Part shown: piece after piece, positions 17,072 to 25,745 of the stretch
How positions within the stretch are numbered: position 1 is the stretch's first letter
How the letters are laid out: the number at the start of each line of letters is the position of its first letter
NCBI RefSeq assembly: GCF_009847015.1
Contig: NZ_WVEM01000003.1
Coordinates: forward strand, 62,001-126,000
From: Sunxiuqinia indica
GTDB lineage: Bacteria; Bacteroidota; Bacteroidia; Bacteroidales; Prolixibacteraceae
DNA length: 64,000 nt
Direction of reading: 5' to 3'
Notes under the pieces: generated by a model
Databases searched by the model: none
What the model was told of the DNA's origin: nothing
What the model saw: only the letters and a program-made list of their open reading frames with translations
Made by a program: the position numbers and the translations under genes

Positions 17072-18325
17072 TTACTGCAATATCTTAGATAGAGGTAAGT
17101 CTTCTGGTGTAAAAGCACCAGTAGTTTCAATCGCGATATAATCAATCAGACATTCATAAAGACCACCACCGCCATCTCCAAAATCTATTTCGTCACCCGA
17201 ATTTCCTTTTAAAGTAGTTTCAAGAACAGGCGTTTGTTCTTCATTTACATACAGCACAATTGACCTGGTAATTTTATTCATAGTCACACGATAAGTATTC
17301 CATGCTGTCGGATCAAAATCAGTCCAGTCTGCAAAATTGATTTTTACGTTCGAGCCGCCTTTTATCTCAATGTTATCCTTCTCAAGATAGAACTTAGCCC
17401 GAAGATCTCCTATTTTAAATGCAATTTCCAAATAGTTTTCCCCAGCGTCAGGGATTCCTTTTACTCGGAAGATTGAGGTAACTTCATCGGGAGAGTCATC
17501 CAATCCTAAATCGCCATAATCAAATGCTGCACTTCCCGAAAAATCGCCTAAACTGGTGAAGTGAACAACACTTCCTCCATAGGCTGCTGGATTGGATTCA
17601 ACAACCCAACGATCAGCCTCATCATTTGCGACACTACCAGGTAAAAACACATTAGGATGGACTGTTCCATCGTAAAAGGCACCAGTAAATTCAATCACGT
17701 TATAATACTCTATGTAGATATTGTAGACTGCCTCAAAATCTCTATTTATCACCTTCAAAGTAGGGGAGTCTACGGTCAAATCAATTGTTCCTGAAGGATC
17801 GGGAACTATCGATTCGCCAAAAGCTTCAGCAGTAAACATCGCAGCTGAAAGATCAATACCTTCCAATATCTCTAATATAATGCTGTCTCCCGAAATTGTT
17901 CCAACTGCTTCTACTGGGCTCGTCAAAACAAATGTTGAAATGGAAGGCGGTACAATCTTGGATTGAACAAGGAATTGCCGGGTTTCAGTGTTAGAAGTCA
18001 CCGTATATACTATAGGGTTTGTCAAATCCGTAATCCCCGCTTCAGGTTCTAACGTACCAAAATAATTTACTAGAATATCTAAATCGAGTTGGCTTACATC
18101 AGTTCCTTGCGGAACAGTGACTGTAATGGTATCCATGTCTGTTTCGACCTTGTTTTGAAAAACAACATTAGAAACAGAATTATTAATAATTATTTGCTTT
18201 ATCTCAGCCTTGATGGGAACTCTCTCCGGCTCCACTACGTCCTCCTGACAAGACGTAAAAAGAATAATTAGCACAGCTATTAAGACGCCGAATGCTCCTA
18301 TATCGTTCATTTTTGTTTTCATCAT
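17072..18325 (-). CDS. Surface glycan-binding lipoprotein (SusE/SGBP position)
   Basis: The 417-residue lipoprotein has a lipobox LFTSC with Cys26. It is followed by Ig-like beta modules similar to DUF5018-type repeats (ITVTVPQGTDVSQLDL; SIILEILEGIDLSAA), each with the pattern of Bacteroidota bacterial Ig-like folds. The C-terminal half (about residues 205-410) looks like a concanavalin-type lectin domain. By position, immediately downstream of susD, it is the surface glycan-binding protein that helps SusC/D capture pectic fragments. Binding specificity is not readable. It is 12 bases from susD and clearly co-transcribed. Confidence 0.78.
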   Translation of the reverse strand: MMKTKMNDIGAFGVLIAVLIILFTSCQEDVVEPERVPIKAEIKQIIINNSVSNVVFQNKVETDMDTITVTVPQGTDVSQLDLDILVNYFGTLEPEAGITDLTNPIVYTVTSNTETRQFLVQSKIVPPSISTFVLTSPVEAVGTISGDSIILEILEGIDLSAAMFTAEAFGESIVPDPSGTIDLTVDSPTLKVINRDFEAVYNIYIEYYNVIEFTGAFYDGTVHPNVFLPGSVANDEADRWVVESNPAAYGGSVVHFTSLGDFSGSAAFDYGDLGLDDSPDEVTSIFRVKGIPDAGENYLEIAFKIGDLRAKFYLEKDNIEIKGGSNVKINFADWTDFDPTAWNTYRVTMNKITRSIVLYVNEEQTPVLETTLKGNSGDEIDFGDGGGGLYECLIDYIAIETTGAFTPEDLPLSKILQ

Positions 18326-18337
18326 TCTAGATTTTAA

Positions 18338-19975
18338 TTAATAACCTTCGTTTTGTCCGTAATCACCCTCATCCCTGATGATTACATTAGTCGGAATCGG
18401 ACGTCTGAACGCCTTCCCATCATTTTGTCCAAAAACTTCATATCCTAAATCAAGGTATTTTTTTACTGCAGGATTATACGCACTGGCTCTCTCCTTTACC
18501 TTTCCTATTCGTCTTAAATCCATCCAACGCTTGCACTCACCCATTAACTCTCTTCCTCTTTCATCCAGAACGTCATCCAGATTTGCGTTAGTTACCTTTT
18601 CATCCCAACTTCTTGCTCGTACGAAATTGATATCATCATCGGCAGACAATCCTTGATTGATCCTTGCTTCAGCTCGAATCAGATAAGTTTCAGCTAAACG
18701 GAAAATAAAGAAATCGCGCGTATTGTCGTATTGCTTGTTCGATGTAGGATCATCAAATTTTTTCACCCACGGATATTCAGAAGTTTCCCAGGTTTCACCA
18801 GCAGTACCCCATACGGTATAATGCTCTAAAAATATCCAATTATCCGGACTTGGATTTTCAGGATCCTCAACAATAGACGGGTGAGGAAAAACCCGGGTGA
18901 TCTTCTTTTCATCTTCAGGCTTCGAATCGTCATAGTAATCGTAATAAGGATCATATTGATTCACCATAAATGAACCTTTATAACGTTTATCAGCAACGTT
19001 GTATTGCAAGTAACACCTGTCTGTAGGTCTTATTTGTCCGTGCCTATAGGGCCATCCTTCTTTTGAGCTTGCATAATATCCTCCCCAAGCATGCGCGCAG
19101 CTCCCTGCTACTCCGTTAATTAACGATTTGCTGTCATACTGTATTGCAAATATTATCTCACGATTGTCTTCACTACCAGGACGAAACACATCTTCAAAAT
19201 TCGATAGTAAGTTATAATTTCCACTTTCGATTACACTCGTTGCATTTTGTTCCGCTTTTTGGAAGTCGTCAGAAACGGCAAAAGAGGTGTACCCTCTCGA
19301 CAGATAAACCAGAGACAACAGCTGTTCTGCTACACCCTTCGACACCCGACCAGACTGATCAGATACTGAGGGTAGTATATTTTTAACGTCCTCTAGTTCT
19401 TTAATGATAAAGGCATAAACATCTTCCTCCGAATTTCGCTCAAAAGAAGTAATTGGCTTGTCGAACGCATCAGTAACAATTGAAACCCCTCCATAAAGTT
19501 CGAGGAGAATATGGTAAAAATATGCCCTAAGAAACCGAACTTCAGCGACGCGAATAGGCAATTCGTCAGATTGCACTGTCTTTTCGGCCCATTCCAGTGC
19601 TAAATTTTGCAATTGAATAGCCTCATAACAATGTGAAAATACGTCGGAAACCCAACCATTGTCAGGCGTCAGTGAATAATAACTATCTACAACCTCATTC
19701 CCAGAAGCAATAGTAGCATGACAAAAAAGGTCAGTTCCCAGTAAAGTTAATCCTTGAAAAGAGGTAGTATTTTTCTGATTGTCAAAATCGTTATCCATGT
19801 CAAAATACAATTTTCTCAAACTTGCATAGCAGGCATTTACCAATGATTGGTAGCCTTCCTGTGTTTTAAAATATTCATCAACGGTTACGCTTGACCTATT
19901 GTCCTCCATCAAATAGTCATTACACCCTATATTAAGTAATAGAATAGCCAATAATAATATTCCTAATTTCTTCAT
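18338..19975 (-). CDS. SusD/RagB-family outer membrane lipoprotein (pectin PUL)
   Basis: The 545-residue protein starts with a lipoprotein signal (LLLNIGC, Cys18). The SusD N-terminal pattern follows: TVDEYFKTQEGYQSLVNACYASL, then AEVRFLRAYFYHILLELYGGVS, the classic R-F-LRA-YY segment. The C-terminal RagB part includes RDFFIFRLAETYLIRAEARI and DERGRELMGECKRWMDLRR. It forms the lid of the SusC channel and binds incoming oligosaccharide. It is encoded 18 bases after susC. Substrate is inferred as homogalacturonan oligomers from the enzymes downstream. Confidence 0.96.
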   Translation of the reverse strand: MKKLGILLLAILLLNIGCNDYLMEDNRSSVTVDEYFKTQEGYQSLVNACYASLRKLYFDMDNDFDNQKNTTSFQGLTLLGTDLFCHATIASGNEVVDSYYSLTPDNGWVSDVFSHCYEAIQLQNLALEWAEKTVQSDELPIRVAEVRFLRAYFYHILLELYGGVSIVTDAFDKPITSFERNSEEDVYAFIIKELEDVKNILPSVSDQSGRVSKGVAEQLLSLVYLSRGYTSFAVSDDFQKAEQNATSVIESGNYNLLSNFEDVFRPGSEDNREIIFAIQYDSKSLINGVAGSCAHAWGGYYASSKEGWPYRHGQIRPTDRCYLQYNVADKRYKGSFMVNQYDPYYDYYDDSKPEDEKKITRVFPHPSIVEDPENPSPDNWIFLEHYTVWGTAGETWETSEYPWVKKFDDPTSNKQYDNTRDFFIFRLAETYLIRAEARINQGLSADDDINFVRARSWDEKVTNANLDDVLDERGRELMGECKRWMDLRRIGKVKERASAYNPAVKKYLDLGYEVFGQNDGKAFRRPIPTNVIIRDEGDYGQNEGY

Positions 19976-19993
19976 TTGATTCTTTTTAGATGC

Positions 19994-22900
19994 TTAAAAA
20001 TTTACGTTTACACCAAACTGAACGGTCATAAAGCCAGGCCCATCATTAGTTCCTTTGTCACCAAACTCAGGATCATGCCCCTGAAAATCAGTAATCAATA
20101 TGGGATTGGTTACGTTTGCATATATCCTTAGGCGAGACATATTTACTCTTTGAACAAATTGTTTGGAGAAAGTATATCCAAAAGTTATATTTTGTACCCT
20201 TGTATATGAACAATCTTTATAATTTTGCAATTGTGCCCCTTTTCTTCCCCAAAAATCATCATTAGTTGCATATTTGGGGCTAGGGGCATCATTTGAAGGA
20301 TTGGTTATGGTCCAATAGTTATGTACAACTGTATTTCTGTTTGTGTAAATCAAGTCATTAAAAAACCTACTTTTTTTAGTAATTCCCTGTTCTGTGTAAA
20401 CAGACATGGAAAAATCAAAGTTTTTATACATTAATTGAGTATACAGACTTCCTGTCCAATCAGGAATTGGTTTTCCGATAACTGTCCGATCATATTGTGC
20501 TTCAATTTTCCCATCGGGCACACCTTCAGGTCCACTTATGTCCCTAATTTTAATTTCACCTGGCACTCTTCCCCACTTTGCAGCTTCTTCTACCTCATCC
20601 AATTGCCAAACGCCTATCATATCATAGTTATAATAAACATCCACTGGCTGACCGATAAATAAACCGTTTACAACATCATCAACCTTCCCTAAGTTGGTCT
20701 CAACAATTTCATTTTTATTGGTTGAAAAAACAAACGATGTTTCCCATTTAATATTCTGTGTTTGAATATTAATAGTCCGTAATGAAACTTCAATCCCTTT
20801 ATTTCTAACAGAGCCGATATTATCAGTCATCTCATCCCATCCCATTGGAACAGGTAATTTGCGTTTCATTAACAAATCTTTCGATAGCTTTGTGTATAAA
20901 TCAACTGTTCCTGAAACCCTGCCTTTAAATAACCCAAAATCCAATCCAAAGTCCACTTCTTCAGTTCTTTCCCAAGTTAAAGCGTTATTAGCTATTCCAG
21001 AAGGTCCAATTCCATTGGAGACTATACCCCCAAAGTCATAATAATACAGGGAATTGGCACTAATAGAGGATTGAAATGCATTAATATTATTATTACCTGT
21101 AAAACCATAACTTAATCTAGCTTTAAGCATCGATACCACAGGAATATTCTGCATGAAAGGCTCTTGCTCAACTCTCCAAGCCACTGCTGTGGATGGGAAA
21201 GCAGCCCATTTATGCCCCTCAGCTAATTTTGAAGATCCATCCCATCTGGCAGAAAGTGTAAGTAGGTATTTGTTTGCATAATCGTAGTTTAGACGCCCCA
21301 TAAATGACGTCAACCTGTTCATGGTATAGGAACTTTCGGTGCTTGTTCTTTCACTGGCAATTCCCATATTATAAAAAGAAGTATTTTGAGGTAAATCTTT
21401 AACTTCAGCACGATAGTCCTCTTGTTGAAAATCGTATACACTAAAAAGGACTGTTCCCTGTATAGTATGGTCTCCAAACGACTTTTTAGTATTTACTTGG
21501 TTATCCCAGGTAAAATTGATTCGGTTTCGATTTAAAATACTCGCAGTTGTATTTTCCTGCAGACCACCTGCCGACTCTGAGTACTGGCCACCCCATGATG
21601 CTTCCCTGATCCATTTAAAACGGGGTAAAAATTCGGTGCGTGCGCTTAACCATTTATAAGGTCGGTAGTTGAAAAATACTTTGCCTAATAAATCAATTGA
21701 ACGTCCGTTGGAATTCGAATATCTCTGATCTAGAATCGGGTTCATTGAGCCTGTAACGATAGTTGCAGGTGATATTGTGAGTCCATCAACCTCATAAAGC
21801 CAACCCGTTGGATCATTAGCCAAAAATATTGGTGGCATACGATATAAATTCATGATACTTTTCCCACCTCCAACTTCAGTCTCCTTTAATCCTGTACGAA
21901 TTAAACCGCCAGCTTCCCATTTCTCATTGAATTTATGTTTTAGGTCAATACTAAAGGTATATTTATCCATAAAATCCTTTTCAATAAAGCCCTTTTCTTT
22001 TTGATAACCAGCCGTCAGACTATAAGAAGTATTTCCTGATTTACCATTCAATGAGAGGTAATGGTTCTGCCTATAGCCATTTTCTAAAAAATTTTTCTCC
22101 CAGTTATAAGTTTCCCCGGCTGCAATTCGACGCTCTATCTCCCGATCCCACTCATCGGATGAAACATATCTGTTCTCATCAGAATCTCCAAATACATCTC
22201 CGCTAAATGGATCCAAACTATTTCCCTGGGCTGCTGCAATCCTATAGTTCAACCACTGCTCGGCATTCATCATCGGTGCCGTATGAGCTGGTGTTTTAAT
22301 TCCGTAATAACCCTTATAAGAAATTGATATTTTCTCATTTTCAACTCCTGCCCCCTTTGTGGTAATTAAAACTACACCATTTGAACCTCTTGAACCATAA
22401 ATAGCTGTCGAAGAGGCATCTTTAAGGACATCCATCTGAGTAATATCGTTTGGATTAAGAAAGTCTATGTTATCCACGATTGATCCATCTACAACATAGA
22501 GTGGTGAGCCACCTGAGATCGAATTCTGACCTCTAATAACGATATTGAATCCAACGTCTGCTCTCCCTGATGACCTTGAAATGTTTACTCCCGCCAACTG
22601 TCCTTGAAGTGCTTCCAACGCCTCAGTGCTACCTCGCGTCGCAATCTGCTCAGAAGCAACACTCCCTATAGAACCCGTTAAATCTTTCTTTTTTACTGTT
22701 CCATAACCAATAGCAATCACTTCTTCCAATCCTATGGCATCTTCAGTCATAATGACATCAATTGATGTCTTTCCATCTACAGGAATCTCCTGAGTCTTCA
22801 TCCCAACGAACGAAAAGACCAAAATAGAATTGGCTGGAACATCTAAAACGGAATACTGCCCATCGGTATTCGTAATTGTACCGTTGGTTGTACCTTTCAA

Positions 22901-23344
22901 GATTACTGTTACACCAGGAAGGGGTAAGCCTAAAGAATCTAAAACCTTGCCCGTAACGGCTATTTTAGTCTGTTGTGTTTCCAAGCGATTTTCCGACAAC
23001 ACTATCTGCCTCCCAAGAACTTCGTATTTAAGGTTTGTCCCTTTGAATAAGTTATCTAAGATTTCAAAGATATTTTCATTCAGAAAGTCTACAGATACTT
23101 TTTTATCAACATCAATCTTTTCGTTGTAGAAAAACCTGAATTTACTTTGATTTTCAATATTCCCAAGAACATCCTCAATTGAAGAGTTATTCATCACGAC
23201 AGTCAACTTAGTATCTTGCGAATAACCTTCATTAGCAAAAGCTCCCAGCAAAGAAATACATAACAAAAAAATTGTCAGTTTCATTTTTCTAATAATTTGG
23301 TAATACAATGGCTGTAAACCACGATTACTTCGTTTTTTTTTCAT
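19994..23344 (-). CDS. SusC/RagA-family TonB-dependent transporter with STN domain (pectin PUL)
   Basis: The 1116-residue protein has, in order, a short basic N-terminal extension, a signal sequence from the internal Met (MKLTIFLLCISLLGAF), an STN domain (about residues 45-115), a carboxypeptidase-regulatory-like Ig domain (about 128-200), a plug (ending GSRGSNGVVLITTKG) and a 22-strand barrel. The STN domain contacts the FecR anti-sigma factor encoded upstream, so substrate import triggers sigma release and PUL induction. The start codon coincides with a TAnnTTTG box on the opposite strand (23344-23351), suggesting an antisense promoter. The leader to fecR is 107 bases and contains a hairpin. 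Confidence 0.96.
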   Translation of the reverse strand: MKKKRSNRGLQPLYYQIIRKMKLTIFLLCISLLGAFANEGYSQDTKLTVVMNNSSIEDVLGNIENQSKFRFFYNEKIDVDKKVSVDFLNENIFEILDNLFKGTNLKYEVLGRQIVLSENRLETQQTKIAVTGKVLDSLGLPLPGVTVILKGTTNGTITNTDGQYSVLDVPANSILVFSFVGMKTQEIPVDGKTSIDVIMTEDAIGLEEVIAIGYGTVKKKDLTGSIGSVASEQIATRGSTEALEALQGQLAGVNISRSSGRADVGFNIVIRGQNSISGGSPLYVVDGSIVDNIDFLNPNDITQMDVLKDASSTAIYGSRGSNGVVLITTKGAGVENEKISISYKGYYGIKTPAHTAPMMNAEQWLNYRIAAAQGNSLDPFSGDVFGDSDENRYVSSDEWDREIERRIAAGETYNWEKNFLENGYRQNHYLSLNGKSGNTSYSLTAGYQKEKGFIEKDFMDKYTFSIDLKHKFNEKWEAGGLIRTGLKETEVGGGKSIMNLYRMPPIFLANDPTGWLYEVDGLTISPATIVTGSMNPILDQRYSNSNGRSIDLLGKVFFNYRPYKWLSARTEFLPRFKWIREASWGGQYSESAGGLQENTTASILNRNRINFTWDNQVNTKKSFGDHTIQGTVLFSVYDFQQEDYRAEVKDLPQNTSFYNMGIASERTSTESSYTMNRLTSFMGRLNYDYANKYLLTLSARWDGSSKLAEGHKWAAFPSTAVAWRVEQEPFMQNIPVVSMLKARLSYGFTGNNNINAFQSSISANSLYYYDFGGIVSNGIGPSGIANNALTWERTEEVDFGLDFGLFKGRVSGTVDLYTKLSKDLLMKRKLPVPMGWDEMTDNIGSVRNKGIEVSLRTINIQTQNIKWETSFVFSTNKNEIVETNLGKVDDVVNGLFIGQPVDVYYNYDMIGVWQLDEVEEAAKWGRVPGEIKIRDISGPEGVPDGKIEAQYDRTVIGKPIPDWTGSLYTQLMYKNFDFSMSVYTEQGITKKSRFFNDLIYTNRNTVVHNYWTITNPSNDAPSPKYATNDDFWGRKGAQLQNYKDCSYTRVQNITFGYTFSKQFVQRVNMSRLRIYANVTNPILITDFQGHDPEFGDKGTNDGPGFMTVQFGVNVNF

Positions 23345-23356
23345 AGTTTTGAAATT

Positions 23357-23433
23357 GGTTTAATGAGTAATTTATTATTAAACTATTATTCATCGGAAGG
23401 GGAAAACCGCTACTTTTCTCCTTCCTTATTTTA
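23357..23433 (+). ncRNA. Predicted antisense RNA over the susC leader (pectin PUL)
   Basis: On the plus strand, antisense to the PUL, TAGTTTTG at 23344-23351 matches the Bacteroidota -7 box and overlaps the susC ATG. About 45 bases later a stem of GGAAGGGGAAAA (23395-23406) and TTTTCTCCTTCC (23414-23425), with one G.U pair and a 7-base loop, is followed by TTATTTTA, which looks like an intrinsic terminator. A weaker 7-bp stem GTTTAAT/ATTAAAC lies between. A clear -33 TTTG was not found. The implied transcript is about 75-80 nt. The same arrangement occurs at the other two PULs in this window and resembles DonS of B. fragilis. Ends are estimates. Confidence 0.45.
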
Positions 23434-23451
23434 CATTACCATTTTATTTAT

Positions 23452-24465
23452 TCAAAAAACACCTCCTTTTTTATAAATTTTCAAAGTGCGGCTGTTTCGA
23501 TCGTAATAATATTGAACCGGCATTGTTCTTTGTATTAACTCCATTACTTCACTCAGTGTCTCCATTTCAATAGTTCCCGTGAAACGGAGATTTTCAATAT
23601 TCTTATTATTGACTTCAATTTTAACATTATACCACCTTTCTAGACGTTTTGCCATTTCGACAAAAGGCTCTTTGTAAAAAATCAGTCTCCCTTCTCTCCA
23701 AGAAGTAAAAACTTCTGTATTGACTGACTTTTTTGCAAGCTGGTTTTTGTCATCCAAGTAAGATTGTTGCCCTGGCTTTAGAATAATGGAATTGCCTGAT
23801 GACCGTTCTACTTCAACCGCACCACGGACCAATGTAGTCTGAAATACTTCATCTTGATATGCCTTAACATTGAAAGCAGTTCCCATTACTTTAATATTTC
23901 CATAGTTGGTGGAAACAATAAATGGCATATCGTCCTTTACAACATCAAAAAATGCTTCCCCGTCAAGACTTATCGTACGAACTTTTCGAAACTGGGATGG
24001 AAATGAAAGTTTGGATCCTGAATTTAACCACACTACTGACCCATCTGGCAGTTTAAAGTTTGTTTTGGCCCCATAAGGAACTGAGATTTGCTCGTTGGCT
24101 TGGTGATTTTGGGAAAATTCACTTTCCTTATTCAGAAAGATAAACGTGCTTGGGACAATAAGCCCCAATATAAATGCCGCAGCAATTGCAACAATCTTCC
24201 TTTTCCAGAATGGCTTGTCTTTGGGGACAAAACCAATCTTTTTAGTAGATATTCTTGATTTTAAAGCCTTCCACTGTTGATCAATCTTTTTGTCCCTAGT
24301 ATGCACAACCTCCTTTTCAAGGGATTTTTGAATCGTCATAAAGAATTCCCTATTCTGATCATCCCTTTTAAGCCAATGTAAAAGTTCTTGTTCCTCATCT
24401 ATTGTCAATTCGCCTCTAAGAAAAGAAAGTATCTTCCTTGTATATATCGACTTTTCGCCTTTCAT
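23452..24465 (-). CDS. FecR-family anti-sigma factor (pectin PUL)
   Basis: The 337-residue single-pass inner-membrane protein has a cytoplasmic N-terminal anti-sigma part (about residues 1-85), a membrane segment (about 89-111), a FecR domain (VPYGAKTNFKLPDGSVVWLN, DGEAFFDVVKDDMPFIVST, VMGTAFNVKAY) and a C-terminal DUF4974 module (YNVKIEVNNKNIENLRFTGT). It holds the ECF sigma factor encoded next to it until the STN domain of SusC signals substrate. The order sigma, fecR, susC is preserved in all three PULs of the window. Confidence 0.95.
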   Translation of the reverse strand: MKGEKSIYTRKILSFLRGELTIDEEQELLHWLKRDDQNREFFMTIQKSLEKEVVHTRDKKIDQQWKALKSRISTKKIGFVPKDKPFWKRKIVAIAAAFILGLIVPSTFIFLNKESEFSQNHQANEQISVPYGAKTNFKLPDGSVVWLNSGSKLSFPSQFRKVRTISLDGEAFFDVVKDDMPFIVSTNYGNIKVMGTAFNVKAYQDEVFQTTLVRGAVEVERSSGNSIILKPGQQSYLDDKNQLAKKSVNTEVFTSWREGRLIFYKEPFVEMAKRLERWYNVKIEVNNKNIENLRFTGTIEMETLSEVMELIQRTMPVQYYYDRNSRTLKIYKKGGVF

Positions 24466-24573
24466 TGGTTGTTCTTTATTAGAAATACGATTAGAGACCT
24501 AATTTTACCAACCCTTTTCTGAAATTATTTTGAAAATTATTAAGATGCGACAACAATAATCTGTTGGGGAAAA

Positions 24574-25149
24574 TTAGTTGTACATGAATTTTTCCTTTCC
24601 TAAAAGCATAAAAAATAAAAATAGCTCCGGCCTTAATTTCTTTCTAGCAATATCTAAGCCTCGTGCCAAGTGCTTATCAACCATCGTCGTAGATATGTTC
24701 ATCATGGCTGCAATTTCCCGGTTTCTTTTACCTTCAATCCACCTTAAACGAAATGCAGTTCCACATTTTACCGGCATATCCTGAATTATCTTCTCCAATT
24801 CCAAGTATAATTGTTCTTCCATAGAAACAAACTTATCGCTTTTCCCAAAGCTGATATAATACAATTCTTCCGCTTCCATGAAAGCTTGCTGGTCCAAATA
24901 CCTTTCTTCCACAACCCTTCGCTTAAGGAAATCCAAACATTTGTTGCGTAGCAACGTGAAGGTATAAGATGGGATGTTCTCGCTGTCATTCAATTTCGAA
25001 CGGTTTCTCCAAAGCTGAAAAAAAACATCCTGAATCAAATCGTCAGCATCTTGATCGCTTTTTAGAAAATAATATGCATATTTTTTCAAACGTGGATAGT
25101 AAAACCTGAAAAACTCCTCAAATGCTTTATTATTTTGGGTTATGTCCAT
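24574..25149 (-). CDS. ECF sigma-70 factor, Bacteroidota PUL type
   Basis: The 191-residue protein has region 2 (FEEFFRFYYPRLKKYAYYFL, then DADDLIQDVFFQLWRNRSKL; about residues 10-75) and region 4 (RLRWIEGKRNREIAAMMNIS, then TTMVDKHLARGL; about 125-175). It should direct RNA polymerase to the pectin PUL when released by the FecR protein. An upstream TAATTTTG (minus strand, complement of 25200-25207) could be its -7 box, though the nearest TTTG is too close. The first 44 codons and about 145 bases of upstream DNA are duplicated at 35.45-35.73 kb, and a dead ECF sigma gene lies directly upstream. Confidence 0.95.
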   Translation of the reverse strand: MDITQNNKAFEEFFRFYYPRLKKYAYYFLKSDQDADDLIQDVFFQLWRNRSKLNDSENIPSYTFTLLRNKCLDFLKRRVVEERYLDQQAFMEAEELYYISFGKSDKFVSMEEQLYLELEKIIQDMPVKCGTAFRLRWIEGKRNREIAAMMNISTTMVDKHLARGLDIARKKLRPELFLFFMLLGKEKFMYN

Positions 25150-25294
25150 AACTTTGCTCAGCTTTCAAATAATTTTCCAAGTTTTAAAAAATGAAAGTAC
25201 AAAATTAAGGAAAATTAATTCAAACGTTTTGCCATTAATGATTTCATTCCACGATTTTTCAGTTTTGATATAATGAAGTAATACCTCAAAATTA
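25016..25294. repeat. Block duplicated at about 35454-35731 (sigma gene 5' part and leader)
   Basis: The first 44 codons of the sigma gene plus the upstream DNA are closely repeated, in the same orientation, about 10.4 kb away. Shared words include AAACGTGGATAGTAAAACCTG and GAAAATTAATTCAAACGTTT. Similarity stops at AAAATTA on the upstream side and at a run of A on the gene side. The two copies differ by scattered substitutions and small indels, so the duplication is not recent. It brackets the second PUL. Confidence 0.85.
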
Positions 25295-25557
25295 GAGTGT
25301 AAGTCTTCAGGCTAATTTGGACAAGTAAGTATTGAAAGCAGCATGATCTCTTAGTTTTTTTCCTTGTTCTCCCAAACCTTAACAAAAACCTCATGAACAA
25401 GATCTTCTGTATCTAAATTTGTTTTAACTATTGAAAATGCAAACTTTTATAGCTTAAGATTAAATAAGGAATAGATCATATCAAAAGCTCGCACATCACC
25501 ATCGATAAAACGCTTTAATAAAACGTCATCAACCTTATCCCTTTTTTCTTTGACCAT
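25290..25557 (-). pseudogene. Remnant of a second ECF sigma factor gene
   Basis: The minus strand from the ATG at 25557 reads MVKEKRDKVDDVLLKRFIDG, DVRAFDMIYSLFNLKL, a stop where Tyr is usual, then KFAFSIVKTNLDTEDLVHEV and FVKVWENKEK. After a frameshift it continues KLRDHAAFNTYLSKLA to another stop. This is unmistakable ECF sigma region 2 (F-DxIY, T-DAEDLVQEVFxKLWE). Region 4 is missing. At least two stops and one frameshift make it dead. It lies between the second PUL's sulfatase and the live sigma gene of the pectin PUL, so a third sigma-controlled system probably once stood here. Confidence 0.8.
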
Positions 25558-25705
25558 TTTAAGTATTCCAATTTCCAAAGGCAACAATACAAACGAATTA
25601 GGATTTCGCAACTTAATCTCAACGTTAATCTATATAAAGTATTTTCATAGGTTCTCACATTATCCGTTCAACAAAACAGGCTTGAATCTTAGTGTTAAAT
25701 TAAGT

Positions 25706-25735
25706 CTCTTTTGAGAAAAAATTTTCTCAAAAGAG
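25706..25735 (-). terminator. Perfect 14-bp hairpin ending the second PUL
   Basis: CTCTTTTGAGAAAA (25706-25719) and TTTTCTCAAAAGAG (25722-25735) are exact inverted repeats with a two-base gap, 11 bases beyond the stop of the sulfatase gene. It most likely ends the minus-strand PUL2 transcript, although the following tract is not a long U run. Confidence 0.65.
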
Positions 25736-25745
25736 GTTCAAACCC

